Origin: an uncultured Oscillospiraceae bacterium
Lineage (GTDB): Bacteria > Bacillota > Clostridia > Oscillospirales > Oscillospiraceae
Assembly (NCBI GenBank): GCA_910585265.1
Contig: CAJUCA010000009.1
Span: 1 to 64,000 of the forward strand
Direction: 5' to 3'
DNA length: 64,000 nucleotides
The notes beneath the pieces are model-generated. The model ran no database searches, had not been told where the DNA came from, and saw nothing but the letters and a program-made list of their open reading frames with translations. Positions within the stretch are counted from its first letter, which is position 1; the number at the start of each line of letters is the position of its first letter. The position numbers and the translations under genes are program-made. Positions 24,501-32,413 of the stretch are shown here, one piece after another.

Positions 24501-25072
24501 CCCCCGCCCCACCCCAGACCACCCTGCGCCGCCCGGTGTTCCAGGGGGAGCGGCCCCTCACCCCCGCCCAGAAGGGCACCGCCCTGCATATGGTGATGCA
24601 GTACCTGGATTACGGCAGGACAGGATCCTTTACCCAGATCGCGGACGAGATCACCCGGCTGGTGGAGGGGCAGTACATCACCCCCCAGCAGGGGAACGCG
24701 GTGAATCCGGCGGATATCCTGGCCTTCTTCCAGTCGGAGCTGGGCCGGGAGCTGCGGCGGTCCCCCCGGGTGGAGCGGGAGTTCAAATTCTCCCTGCTGT
24801 GCCCCGCGGCGGACTATTACCCGGGAGCGGAGCCGGGGGAGGAGGTCTTGCTCCAGGGGGTGGTGGACTGCTGGTTCGTCCAGGAGGACGGCACCGCCGC
24901 GGCGTTGGACTTCAAGACCGACCGGGTGGGCCTGGAGGAGCTGGCGGGGCGGGCGGAGGACTACCGCCCCCAGCTGGAGGCGTACAGCCGTGCCCTGTCC
25001 CAGGCGGCGGGGGTGACGGTGGGGCGGAAATGCCTGTGGTTCTTCTCCGTGGGGCGGGCGGTGGAACTGTAG
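21503..25072 (+). CDS. addA: helicase-nuclease AddAB, subunit AddA
   Basis: 1189 aa. UvrD-type helicase with Walker A AAAGSGKT at about residues 24-31, ITFTNAAAAELRDR, Walker B VDEYQDTNAVQ at about 393, KQSIYRFRLAEP, LSIHRSKGLEFPVV and the LLYVAMTRAEHKL motif. The C-terminal RecB-type nuclease has GTALHMVMQYLD and ALDFKTDRV at about 1135. It unwinds and cuts DNA ends with AddB. Overlaps addB. Its TAG stop is the start of a TGTAGGGGCGCAC palindrome. Confidence 0.95.
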   Translation: MAIELTREQRAAVENRGGNLLVSAAAGSGKTRVLVERLMGWVERGEDIDRFLVITFTNAAAAELRDRISAAIHARLAQRPGDRHLRRNATLVYKAPICTIDAFCLDFLRQWGHLADLDPDFRLCDGAEGEELRRRALEEVLEERYAGIGDDPAFAALVDALAGERDDQTLEDVILDIHKQVQAQADPAGWLRRRKRDYLLPQGMGPEDTPWGRALLDDGLELAEYWLGALGALRDEIAWDGLLDRNYGPTLEETLDGLERLRDGLRAGWDPAAACFPVPFPRPGMKRGEHDEALKARMTAQRDECRKQIKRLGERFDVGAAEVMDDLRAVGPAMCALLDVTARFDGAFTALKRKRRLIDFADGEHLTAALLTGEDGGPSPLAADAGRLYREIMVDEYQDTNAVQNAIFAALSQGDNLFLVGDVKQSIYRFRLAEPGIFLRKYEQYPPAEEAAPGQGRKILLSDNFRSRPEVLSGANFIFRNVMTRAVGELDYTRAEALRPGRGDLPPDPRYAVELDCVDLSALPDPEEGGPEEQPDKELLCARAAARRIRELLAGGLPVGDRAARPEDIVILLRSPGPSLRYYAAALDEAGIPWSAEGGQEFFGTTEIAVAVALLQVLDNPRQDVALLAALRSPLFRFTPDRLAQLRSVGGGSVYDCLAAGAARGEGDCADLLALLSELRELAAEEGSHRLLWHIYGRLDVPAVFAALPDGERRRANLMALYDEAARFESGGHRGLMAFLLHLSRMAENGIPVPVPGGEGGGVRILSIHRSKGLEFPVVLLCGLDRQFNEANAKATVLFHPELGLGPKRVDRGRGLRYTTAARDALALRLRRELRSEELRLLYVAMTRAEHKLILFSAVNGRGGGLASLAVQAQCPPPPRQMASARSMAEWVLAPVLCRGDSTALWAGLDGPRPQPPEDGGLPWDVRLLSAGDFTAPVGLGGGAADRAGAGVSLPAGLGERLAWRYPHRGSADIPSKLTATQLKGREKDSEAAENGVELSPAPPQTTLRRPVFQGERPLTPAQKGTALHMVMQYLDYGRTGSFTQIADEITRLVEGQYITPQQGNAVNPADILAFFQSELGRELRRSPRVEREFKFSLLCPAADYYPGAEPGEEVLLQGVVDCWFVQEDGTAAALDFKTDRVGLEELAGRAEDYRPQLEAYSRALSQAAGVTVGRKCLWFFSVGRAVEL

Positions 25073-25195
25073 GGGCGCACAGTGTGCGCCCGCCCCCATG
25101 ACGCCGGGGCGGGGATGGCAGGGGCCGATGGGGACATCGGCCCCTGCGGGTGCGGCGTTGGTTGCAGGGGCCGGTGTCCTCACCGGCCCGCTCCC
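25068..25195. repeat. string of GC palindromes after addA
   Basis: Three palindromes in a row: GGGGCGCACAGTGTGCGCCC (25071-25091), one of the GGGGCCGATGGGGACATCGG type (about 25121-25145), and GGGGCCGGTGTCCTCACCGG (about 25168-25190). All belong to families repeated elsewhere in the window. Confidence 0.75.
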
Positions 25196-25224
25196 TATGA
25201 CGCCGGGGCGTTTGTATGATACGG

Positions 25225-25273
25225 AAAAGCACCCTGATCCGGAAGTGCTCGACTTCCGGATCAGGGTGCTTTT
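25225..25273. terminator. bidirectional terminator between addA and the GNAT gene
   Basis: 21-bp perfect arms (25225-25245, 25253-25273), AAAA on one side and TTTT on the other, between convergent genes. Confidence 0.85.
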
Positions 25274-25341
25274 CGGCGGGTTGGGCCGACGGGCGGCGTT
25301 TGCTTGTTGGAAATCGTCCAAATCCCCGCACAAATTAGAGG

Positions 25342-25833
25342 TCAGCCGGACAGATTATGATATAACAGCCAAAAACAAGGACATGATCTCGGCCGCATCG
25401 TTTCATCCCGGTCACAAGGATCTTCCGCGCACTCTTTTACCTTTATTGTAAAGCCAAGCCGCTTATAGAGGCGAATGTTAGCTGTATCTGCGGCATCGAC
25501 ACCAATCGATACCCTTTGATATCCTAAATCCTTTATGTGCTCCATCACGCGGCGGATCAGCTTTGTCCCGAATCCCTGACCACGGAAATCCGCCCTAACC
25601 CGAAAAGCGCAGAGATATGCGGTTTGTTCGCCATCTGCAAAATCCTTGTCCTCCAGGTCATAGAAAACATACAGCTCCCCAACCAGCTCTCCGCCGCAAT
25701 CCAGCGTCCAAAATTCGGCATTCCCTCTTTTTATGCTGCCGCAGAAGAATTTTGCGTTGGAAGAAGCGGTATCCATACGCTCATATCCCCACAATTCCAG
25801 CAGCTCATGCTCTGCCGCCCTTCTAATCTTCAT
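25342..25833 (-). CDS. GNAT family N-acetyltransferase
   Basis: 163 aa. ATG 25833 with AGGAGGAGG upstream. The acetyl-CoA-binding motif A is clear: RVRADFRGQGFGTKLIRRVM at about 79-98, followed by the motif B segment NIRLYKRLGFTIKVKE. The substrate is unknown. Its codon use is more AT-rich than addAB, suggesting a later arrival. It stands alone between a bidirectional terminator and the ABC operon. Confidence 0.85.
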   Translation of the reverse strand: MKIRRAAEHELLELWGYERMDTASSNAKFFCGSIKRGNAEFWTLDCGGELVGELYVFYDLEDKDFADGEQTAYLCAFRVRADFRGQGFGTKLIRRVMEHIKDLGYQRVSIGVDAADTANIRLYKRLGFTIKVKECAEDPCDRDETMRPRSCPCFWLLYHNLSG

Positions 25834-26020
25834 GGGGCTCCTCCTCCTAATCCCGCTTTGGATAGTGCCTATGATAGCGTTTCTCTTTTGCGTGATCCGT
25901 ATATGGATCAAGTATAGCATCACAGGGAGTAAAGTTCAAACGGCAATTCCCTTTTATGCTGCCCGGAACAGCAGGAACACCTGCCCATCCGACAAAAACG
26001 GCGGGCCGGGACGATTTTTC

Positions 26021-26049
26021 TTGACACCAGCGCGTTAAAGCGTTATACT
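26021..26049 (+). promoter_or_regulatory. promoter of the ABC importer operon
   Basis: Consensus TTGACA 26021-26026, 17-bp spacer, TATACT 26044-26049. Confidence 0.88.
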
Positions 26050-26052
26050 GTC

Positions 26053-26080
26053 AGGCGTGGGCCTTCGGGCCTGGCTTTTT
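26053..26080 (+). terminator. possible leader attenuator of the ABC operon
   Basis: GGCGTGGGCC TTCG GGCCTGGC hairpin with TTTTT, located between the promoter and the first gene. No ligand-binding fold is recognised. Confidence 0.4.
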
Positions 26081-26137
26081 GCCGCCGTTACTTTGACGGC
26101 TAAAAGCAGTAAAGCAACCCAAATGGAGGAATTCAGA

Positions 26138-27157
26138 ATGAAAAAACTGTCCAAACTAACCGCGCTGCTGCTGGCGGCGGTCATGGCCCTGTCCCTGGCG
26201 GCCTGCGCCGGCCCCGGCGCGGAAAATTCCCAGCCCCCCGAGACCAAAGGCTCCCAGGGCGAGCCCGCCGGGGGCAAATACACCGTGGGCATCTGCCAGC
26301 AGGACCAGCACCCCGCCCTGGACGCCGCCACCCAGGGCTTCAAGGACGCCCTGGTGGAGAAGCTGGGCCAGGACGGCGTGGCCTTCAAGGAGGGCAACGC
26401 CTCCGGCGACACCGCCAACTGCCCCACCATCATCAACGGCTTCCTGTCTGAGAACGTGGATCTGATCCTGGCCAACGCCACCGGCTCCCTCCAGGCCGCC
26501 CACTCCGCCACCGCGGACATCCCCATTCTGGGCACCTCCGTCACCGACTACGCCACCGCCCTGGAGCTGGAGAACTGGAGCGGCACCGTGGGCGGCAACA
26601 TCTCCGGCACCTCCGACCTGGCCCCCCTGGACCAGCAGGCCGAGATGCTCCACGAGCTGTTCCCCGATGCCCGGAACGTGGGCCTGCTCTACTGCTCCGG
26701 CGAGCCCAACTCCGTCTACCAGTGCGACGTGATCGAGGGCTATCTGAAGGAGATGGGCTACTCCGTCAGCCGCTTCGCCTTTACCGACACCAACGACGTG
26801 GCCTCCGTGGCCCAGACCGCCTGCGACGGCAGCGATGTGATCTATATCCCCACCGACAACACCGCCGCCAAGAACACCGAGGCCATCGCCAACGTGGTGC
26901 TGCCCGCCAAGGTGCCCGTCATTGCCGGGGAGGAAGGGCTGTGCAAGGGCTGCGGCGTGGCCACCCTGACCATCAGCTACTACGACATCGGCCATATTGC
27001 CGGGGAAATGGCCTATGAAATCCTGGCAAACGGGGCGGATATCTCCACCATGCCCGTGAAATCCGCCCCCCAGGTGGTGAAGAAGTACAACGCCGCCAAC
27101 TGCGAGGCCCTGGGCATCGCCGCCCCCGAGGGCTATGAGGCCATCGCCGCCGAATAA
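26138..27157 (+). CDS. ABC importer substrate-binding lipoprotein (PF04392 / TrpX-like)
   Basis: 339 aa. Lipobox LAAC (Cys at about 23), then a periplasmic-binding fold of the type-1 PBP / PF04392 class: YTVGICQQDQHPALDAATQGFKDAL, PILGTSVTDYATAL, NVGLLYCSGEPNSVYQ, IYIPTDNTAA, PVIAGEEGLCKGCGVATLTISYYDIGH. Relatives include the tryptophan-linked TrpX proteins, but the ligand cannot be read from sequence. AAATGGAGG precedes ATG 26138. First gene of the operon with permease and ATPase. Confidence 0.88.
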   Translation: MKKLSKLTALLLAAVMALSLAACAGPGAENSQPPETKGSQGEPAGGKYTVGICQQDQHPALDAATQGFKDALVEKLGQDGVAFKEGNASGDTANCPTIINGFLSENVDLILANATGSLQAAHSATADIPILGTSVTDYATALELENWSGTVGGNISGTSDLAPLDQQAEMLHELFPDARNVGLLYCSGEPNSVYQCDVIEGYLKEMGYSVSRFAFTDTNDVASVAQTACDGSDVIYIPTDNTAAKNTEAIANVVLPAKVPVIAGEEGLCKGCGVATLTISYYDIGHIAGEMAYEILANGADISTMPVKSAPQVVKKYNAANCEALGIAAPEGYEAIAAE

Positions 27158-27189
27158 TCCCAAAAACCCACCCAAACGGAGGGAACTTC

Positions 27190-28143
27190 ATGGCATTCCT
27201 GACTTCTCTGCTCAACTCCATGCCGGGGGCGGCGGCCCAGGGCCTCGCCTGGGGCGTGATGGCCATCGGCGTGTATATCACCTATAAAATCCTGGACGTG
27301 GCCGACCTGACGGTGGACGGGTCCCTGGGCACCGGGGCGGCGGTGTGCGTCCTGCTCACCATCAACGGCGCGCCCATCGGACTGGCCATGGCCTGCTCCG
27401 TGCTGGCGGGAATGCTGGCGGGGCTGGTCACCGGGCTGCTCCACACCGCCTGCGGCATCCCCGCCATCCTGTCCGGCATCCTGACCCAGCTGGCCCTGTA
27501 CTCGGTGAACCTGCGCCTCATGGGCTGGGGGACGGGGGCGGGCAAGGCCAACCTGCCCGTCAGCGTGGACAAATACGGCCTGCTGGTGTCCGCCCGCTAT
27601 GTGCGGGAGCTGGCCCTGAACAACCCGCTGATCCCGCTGGCGGTCTTTGTGGCGGCGGTCATCGCCGCGCTGTACTGGTTCTTCGGCACCGAGCTGGGCT
27701 GCTCCCTGCGGGCCACCGGATCCAACGGCAATATGGCCCGGGCCCAGGGCATCAACACCAGCCTGTGCAAGGTGCTGGGGCTGATGGTGTCCAACGCCCT
27801 GGTGGCCCTGGCCGGGGCACTGCTGGCCCAGTACCAGGGCTTTGCCGACGTGAACATGGGCCGGGGCGCCATTGTCATCGGCCTGGCCGCCGTGATCATC
27901 GGCGAGGTGCTGTTCTCTAAGGTATTCCGCAACTTCGCGCTGAAGCTGCTGGCCTGCGCCATCGGCGCGGTGATCTACTATATCGTGATCCAGTTTGTGC
28001 TGCGGCTGGGGCTGTCCACCGACGATCTGAAGCTGCTCACCGCCCTGGTGGTGGCCCTGTTCCTGGCGGTGCCCCACTGGAAGGGGCGGTACTTCTCCAG
28101 GGCCGCCAAGCCCGCGCGGAAGGGGGAGAGGGCCAATGCTTGA
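27190..28143 (+). CDS. ABC importer permease (BPD_transp_2 type)
   Basis: 317 aa with eight to nine membrane helices. The pattern LADLTVDGSLGTGAAV-like at residues 36-52 and LRATGSNGNMARAQGIN at about 177-193 is typical of permeases that partner PF04392 binding proteins. It lies 32 bp after the binding protein and overlaps the ATPase by 8 bp, so the three are one transporter. Confidence 0.9.
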   Translation: MAFLTSLLNSMPGAAAQGLAWGVMAIGVYITYKILDVADLTVDGSLGTGAAVCVLLTINGAPIGLAMACSVLAGMLAGLVTGLLHTACGIPAILSGILTQLALYSVNLRLMGWGTGAGKANLPVSVDKYGLLVSARYVRELALNNPLIPLAVFVAAVIAALYWFFGTELGCSLRATGSNGNMARAQGINTSLCKVLGLMVSNALVALAGALLAQYQGFADVNMGRGAIVIGLAAVIIGEVLFSKVFRNFALKLLACAIGAVIYYIVIQFVLRLGLSTDDLKLLTALVVALFLAVPHWKGRYFSRAAKPARKGERANA

Positions 28144-28930
28144 CGTACAGAATGTCTATAAAACCTTCAACCCCGGCACCGTCAACGAAAAGGCGGCCCT
28201 CCGGGGGGTGTCCCTCACCCTGAACGACGGGGATTTCGTCACCGTCATCGGCGGCAACGGGGCGGGCAAGTCCACCCTGCTCAACGCGGTGGCGGGGGTG
28301 TGGCCGGTGGACTCCGGCTCCATCTCCATCGGCGGCACGGACGTGACCAAGCTGCCCGAGCACAAGCGGGCCAGGTATATCGGCCGGGTGTTCCAGGACC
28401 CCATGATGGGCACCGCCGCCACCATGCAGATCGAGGAAAACCTGGCCCTGGCCGCCCGCCGGGGGCGTAAGCGCACCCTCCGCCCCGGCATCGGGCGGGA
28501 CGAGCGGGAGGAGTACCGGGAGCTGCTGAAGATCCTGGACCTGGGGCTGGAGGACCGGCTCACCTCCAAGGTGGGGCTGCTGTCCGGCGGCCAGCGGCAG
28601 GCCCTGACCCTGTTGATGGCCACCCTGCGCAAGCCCGACCTGCTGCTGCTGGACGAGCACACCGCCGCCCTGGACCCCAAGACCGCCGCCAAGGTGCTGG
28701 ACGCCACCGAGCGGATTGTGGGGAGGGACAGGCTCACCACCCTGATGATCACCCACAATATGAAGGACGCCATCGTCCACGGCAACCGGCTGATCATGAT
28801 GTACGAGGGGCGGATCGCCCTGGACATCAAAGGGGAGGACAAGAAGAAGCTCACGGTGGAGCAGCTGCTGGCCAAGTTCGGGCAGGCCACGGGGTCCGAC
28901 GAGGCGGACGACAAGCTGCTGCTGGGCTGA
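28136..28930 (+). CDS. ABC importer ATP-binding protein
   Basis: 264 aa. Walker A GGNGAGKS at about residues 38-45, Q-loop VFQDPMMGT, signature LSGGQRQA, Walker B LLLLDEHTAALD, H-loop ITHNM. The DEHTAALDP variant is normal for this importer class. Overlaps the permease gene by 8 bp. Confidence 0.93.
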   Translation: MLDVQNVYKTFNPGTVNEKAALRGVSLTLNDGDFVTVIGGNGAGKSTLLNAVAGVWPVDSGSISIGGTDVTKLPEHKRARYIGRVFQDPMMGTAATMQIEENLALAARRGRKRTLRPGIGRDEREEYRELLKILDLGLEDRLTSKVGLLSGGQRQALTLLMATLRKPDLLLLDEHTAALDPKTAAKVLDATERIVGRDRLTTLMITHNMKDAIVHGNRLIMMYEGRIALDIKGEDKKKLTVEQLLAKFGQATGSDEADDKLLLG

Positions 28931-28932
28931 GC

Positions 28933-29523
28933 ATGAAACGGCGGGTGATCCTTGGCCTGGCGTGCGGGCTTTGCGCGGTATGCCTGGCCGGGGCCGGGCT
29001 GCTGCTGGGGCGCGTCCCCCCGGAGGACACGGCTCCGGCGGGGGATATTCCCCCGGCCTTTTTTCCCGGCGGGGAGAACTATGTGGAGCTTCAAACGGGA
29101 GACGAGTGCTCCGCCTGCGCCGCGGCCTATGTGATGCGGCAGCTGGGGCGGGAGGTCACGTCCGCCGAGCTGTATCCCCGGATACGCCGGGTGCTGGGCT
29201 TCGTTTCCGCGGGCAGCGTGGCCGCTCTGTTCCGGGAGTATGGATATCAGGCGGAGGCGTTCCACGGCAGCGTTGAGACGGTGAAGCGGCGTCTGGCGGC
29301 GGGGGCGTCCGTGATCGCCTTCGTGAGCATACCCGGCGACACCCACTATGTGGTGATCGCCGGATATGACGGGGAGTTCCTCTACCTGGCGGACTCTATG
29401 GCGGAAAATGCCAACGCGGAGGGCGGCTGGTATAACCGGAGGGTCAGCGCGGGGGAGCTCGAGGGGATGTGGCGGACGGCTGTGTACCCTGTGGAGAACG
29501 TGTATCTTGTGATCAGCCCGTGA
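28933..29523 (+). CDS. secreted or membrane-anchored C39-like cysteine peptidase fold protein
   Basis: 196 aa. An N-terminal hydrophobic segment (about 4-27) is either a signal peptide or an anchor. The domain from about residue 45 has the papain-like pattern: QTGDECSACAAAYVMRQLG with a Cys in the nucleophile position, and DTHYVVIAGYDGEFLYLADS with the His and Asp. This fits peptidase C39-like family 2. It starts 2 bp after the ATPase stop, so it belongs to the ABC operon, which is unusual for an importer. Ends at a strong terminator. Confidence 0.75.
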   Translation: MKRRVILGLACGLCAVCLAGAGLLLGRVPPEDTAPAGDIPPAFFPGGENYVELQTGDECSACAAAYVMRQLGREVTSAELYPRIRRVLGFVSAGSVAALFREYGYQAEAFHGSVETVKRRLAAGASVIAFVSIPGDTHYVVIAGYDGEFLYLADSMAENANAEGGWYNRRVSAGELEGMWRTAVYPVENVYLVISP

Positions 29524-29551
29524 CTGGCCCCGCGCCTGAACGTCTGTCAAG

Positions 29552-29582
29552 TGTCCGCCGGTTTTCCGGCGGGCATTTTTTT
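29552..29582 (+). terminator. terminator of the ABC importer operon
   Basis: Stem TGTCCGCCGG/CCGGCGGGCA with loop TTTT, followed by seven T. Confidence 0.88.
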
Positions 29583-29602
29583 GCCAAACCGGAAAAAACC
29601 GC

Positions 29603-29632
29603 TTGACAAAACCCTGTGATAAGCATATGCTT
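29603..29632 (+). promoter_or_regulatory. psuK promoter with overlapping palindromic operator
   Basis: TTGACA 29603-29608, 17-bp spacer, TATGCT 29626-29631. The perfect 12-bp palindrome AAGCATATGCTT (29621-29632) covers the -10, a good place for a repressor; the HTH of PsuK itself is one candidate binder. Confidence 0.7.
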
Positions 29633-29664
29633 ACAACAGAAAGAAAAGTTTAGGAGTGAGGCCC

Positions 29665-30786
29665 ATGACCCAGCGGGAACGGCAGATCCTCCGGTGGATT
29701 GAGGAAAACCCCCTGATCTCCCAGCAGGAGCTGGCGGACAAGGCGGGCATCGCCCGGTCGTCGGTGGCGGTGCACATATCCAACCTGATGAAGAAGGGCC
29801 ACATCGCCGGAAAGGGCTATATCGTCTCCTCCGCGCCCTACGCCGTGGTGGTGGGCGGGGTGAATATGGACATCGGCGGCGTGTCCGCCGGGCCGCTGGT
29901 GCCCGCCGACTCCAACCCCGGCGCGGTGCGGATGAGCTTAGGCGGCGTGGGCCGGAACATCGCCCACAACATGGCCCTGCTGGGGGTGGACACCCGCCTG
30001 CTCACCGCCTTCGGCGACGACCTGTACGCCCAGCGCATCGCCGCCTCCTGCGGGGAGCTGGGCATCGACATCAGCCGGTCCCTCCAGGTGCCCGGGGGGC
30101 GCACCTCCACCTACCTGTTCATCGCCAACCAGACCGGGGAGATGGAGCTGGCCCTGTCCGACATGGACATCTATGAGCACGTCACCCCGGCCTTCCTGTC
30201 CTCCCGGGCCCAGCTCCTGCAAAACGCCCAGCTGGTGGTGGTGGACGCCAACCTCCCCGCCGACGCCATCGCCTGGATCGCCGAGCACGCCGCGCCCCCC
30301 GTCTTTGCCGACCCGGTGTCCACCGCCAAGGCGGAGAAGCTGCGCCCGGTGCTGGGCAGGCTCCACACCCTGAAGCCCAACCGCCTGGAGGCGGAGCTGC
30401 TGTCCGGGGTGAGGATCACGGACGAGGACAGCCTGAACCGGGCGGCGGACAAGCTGCTGGACACGGGCCTTCGCCGGGTGTTCCTCTCCCTGGGCGGGGA
30501 CGGGGTGCTGGCGGCGGACCACAGCGGACGGCTCCGCCTGCCCTGCCTGCCGGGGCGGATGGTGAACACCACCGGCTGCGGGGACGCCTTCATGGCGGCC
30601 CTGGCCTGGGCCTACCTGGAGGGCACGGATCTGGAGGGCACCGCCCGGGCGGGGTCCGCCGCCGCCTCCATCGCCATGGAGAGCGGCGAGACCATCAACG
30701 CCGCCCTGTGCCCGGAGACGCTGGCGGCGCGGATGGGCCTTCGGCCCTCTCCCCAGAGGGGGGCGGGCGGCGCGGCGGAGCCGTGA
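29665..30786 (+). CDS. psuK: pseudouridine kinase with N-terminal winged helix
   Basis: 373 aa. ATG 29665 behind TAGGAG. Residues 1-55 form a winged HTH (QRERQILRWIEENPLISQQELADKAGI, then SSVAVHISNLMKKG). The rest is a PfkB-family sugar kinase: GGVNMDIGG, SLGGVGRNIAHNMALLG, and the anion-hole motif NTTGCGDAFMAALA with the catalytic Asp. It phosphorylates pseudouridine to feed PsuG. The last 15 residues (RPSPQRGAGGAAEP) are encoded by a GC palindrome, so the tail looks repeat-derived. Confidence 0.88.
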   Translation: MTQRERQILRWIEENPLISQQELADKAGIARSSVAVHISNLMKKGHIAGKGYIVSSAPYAVVVGGVNMDIGGVSAGPLVPADSNPGAVRMSLGGVGRNIAHNMALLGVDTRLLTAFGDDLYAQRIAASCGELGIDISRSLQVPGGRTSTYLFIANQTGEMELALSDMDIYEHVTPAFLSSRAQLLQNAQLVVVDANLPADAIAWIAEHAAPPVFADPVSTAKAEKLRPVLGRLHTLKPNRLEAELLSGVRITDEDSLNRAADKLLDTGLRRVFLSLGGDGVLAADHSGRLRLPCLPGRMVNTTGCGDAFMAALAWAYLEGTDLEGTARAGSAAASIAMESGETINAALCPETLAARMGLRPSPQRGAGGAAEP

Positions 30787-30834
30787 CGGGCGGATGGCGC
30801 GCCCGTTCTCCGGCACGAAACCCAGGGCGCATCC

Positions 30835-30955
30835 CCTTTGCGCACCCTCATCCGCCCCCTTCGGGGGCACCTTCCCCCTGCGAGGGGGAAGGCTTTCCGG
30901 CCCTTCCAGGCGGGAGGGGCAAACCCCTCCCCTACAGACAAGAACAGAACCCATA
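30835..30955. repeat. palindromic repeats between psuK and psuG
   Basis: CCCTCATCCGCCCCCTTCGGGGGC, CCTTCCCCCTGCGAGGGGG and a GGGAGGGGCAAACCCCTCCC palindrome; dispersed families also seen at 8764, 11323, 55940 and 60961. Confidence 0.7.
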
Positions 30956-30981
30956 CCAATATTATCAGGAGGTTTTTACCC

Positions 30982-31899
30982 ATGGCATTGAACAAGTATC
31001 TGGACGTATCCCCCGAGGTGGCCCAGGCCCTGGCGGAGGGCAGGCCCGTGGTGGCCCTGGAGTCCACCATCATCTCCCACGGAATGCCCTACCCCCAGAA
31101 CGTGGAAACCGCCCTGGCGGTGGAGCGGATCATTCGGGAGAACGGGGCGGTCCCCGCCACCATCGCCATTATCGGCGGGCGGCTGAAGGCGGGCTGCTCC
31201 AAGGAGGAGATTGAGCACCTGGGCAGGGCGGGCACGTCCGTGGCCAAGGCCAGCCGCCGGGATCTGGCGGTGCTGTGCGCCCGGGGGCAGGACGGGGCCA
31301 CCACCGTCACCACCACCATGATCATCGCCCACATGGCGGGCATCAAGGTGTTTGCCACCGGGGGCATCGGCGGCGTCCACCGGGGGGCGGAGACCACCAT
31401 GGATATCTCCGCCGACCTGGAGGAGCTGGCCCATACCCCCGTCATGGTGGTGTGCGCCGGGGCCAAGTCCATCCTGGACCTGGGGCTGACCCTGGAGTAC
31501 CTGGAGACCCACGGCGTGCCCGTGCTGGGCTTCGGCACCTCCGAGCTGCCCGCCTTCTACACCCGGCACAGCGGCTTTCAGGTGGACTACCGGGTGGACA
31601 CCCCGGAGGAGCTGGCGGCGGCCTTCCGGGCCAGCCTGGAGCTGGGCTTCGACGGCGGTATGCTGGTGGCCAACCCCATCCCGGAGGAGTATTCCATGGA
31701 TCCGGCGGTGATCAACACTGCCATCAGCGAGGCGTTGGCCCAGGCCAAGGCCAACGGCATCCACGGCAAGGAGACCACCCCCTTCCTGCTGGCCAAGGTG
31801 AAGGAGCTCACCGGGGGGGACAGCCTGGACTCCAACATTCAGCTGGTGTTCAACAACGCCCGGGTGGCGGCGAAAACCGCGGCCTGTCTGGTGAAGTAG
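30982..31899 (+). CDS. psuG: pseudouridine-5'-phosphate glycosidase
   Basis: 305 aa, full length. Splits pseudouridine 5'-phosphate to uracil and ribose 5-phosphate. Family blocks: VVALESTIISHGMPYPQN near 27-44, GRLKAGCSKEEIEHL, SRRDLAVLCARGQDGATTVTTTM, FATGGIGGVHRGAETT, YSMDPAVINTAISEAL and NIQLVFNNARVAAKTA. CAGGAGG precedes ATG 30982. It partners psuK. Its last 12 codons and the following hairpin are tandemly repeated downstream. Confidence 0.96.
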   Translation: MALNKYLDVSPEVAQALAEGRPVVALESTIISHGMPYPQNVETALAVERIIRENGAVPATIAIIGGRLKAGCSKEEIEHLGRAGTSVAKASRRDLAVLCARGQDGATTVTTTMIIAHMAGIKVFATGGIGGVHRGAETTMDISADLEELAHTPVMVVCAGAKSILDLGLTLEYLETHGVPVLGFGTSELPAFYTRHSGFQVDYRVDTPEELAAAFRASLELGFDGGMLVANPIPEEYSMDPAVINTAISEALAQAKANGIHGKETTPFLLAKVKELTGGDSLDSNIQLVFNNARVAAKTAACLVK

Positions 31900-32062
31900 A
31901 GAGACAGCCCCCGCCGTCCGGCGGGGGCTGTGCTGTCACCAGGGCCAGGGTGGCGGCGAAAACCGCGGCCTGCCTGGTGAAGTAGAGAGACAGCCCCCGC
32001 CGTCCGGCGGGGGCTGTGCTGTCACCAGGGCCAGGCTGGCGGCGAAAACCGCGGCCTGTCTG
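31865..32062. repeat. 86-bp tandem repeat of the psuG 3' end and its hairpin
   Basis: Units begin at 31865, 31951 and 32037, exactly 86 bp apart; the third is cut short. Each unit holds the last codons of psuG (VAAKTAACLVK stop) and the stem ACAGCCCCCGCC/GGCGGGGGCTGT. Only the first copy is in frame with psuG. Confidence 0.95.
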
Positions 32063-32074
32063 GCGAAATGAAGG

Positions 32075-32112
32075 AAACCGCCGTCCGGATCGGTCCGGGC
32101 GGCGGTTTTTTC
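32075..32112 (+). terminator. terminator after the psuG repeats
   Basis: AAACCGCCGTCCGGA pairs with TCCGGGCGGCGGTTT, followed by TTTTTT; the only hairpin of the repeat region with a T run. Confidence 0.85.
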
Positions 32113-32144
32113 CGGTTATCATCGGGGGGTGCGGCGTTTTGTCC

Positions 32145-32292
32145 GGGGCAAAAAGCTCTTGCTTTTTCCGCCGGGATCAGATAGAATTGGGATGGAAGCA
32201 TAAAAGGCGGCAGGCCATGGGGTGGTAACGACACCCCACGGCCCTGCGCGAGTGACGGCACCACTCAACACAGCGATCTCTGATCGTACCAC
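32145..32292 (-). ncRNA. candidate small structured RNA (6S-like shape), strand uncertain
   Basis: No protein frame here. Minus strand: promoter TTGCTA, 17 bp, TATAAT (about 32299-32327), then about 145 nt ending at AAAAAGC AAGA GCTTTTT. GATCAGA near the 5' end pairs with TCTGATC near the 3' end, an open middle follows, and a 15-bp terminal stem (GCAGGGCCGTGGGGTG with CACCCCATGGCCTGC) closes the top, the outline of a 6S RNA. A rival plus-strand promoter (TTGCTT, 17 bp, TAGAAT, 32161-32189) would run to the terminator at 32377-32413. Confidence 0.4.
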
Positions 32293-32376
32293 GGGCCTAT
32301 TATATCCGTTTTCCGCCGGAATAGCAAGGCGGGAAAAAACGGGTGAGATGGGTCCTGTGTTCGCGTTGATTTTTTC

Positions 32377-32413
32377 AAGGCGGTGTTGGGTACTTTGAAC
32401 TCGACACCGCTTT
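32377..32413 (+). terminator. plus-strand terminator-like hairpin
   Basis: GCGGTGTTG pairs with CGACACCGC and TTTTT follows. It could end a plus-strand transcript from near 32196. Confidence 0.6.
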
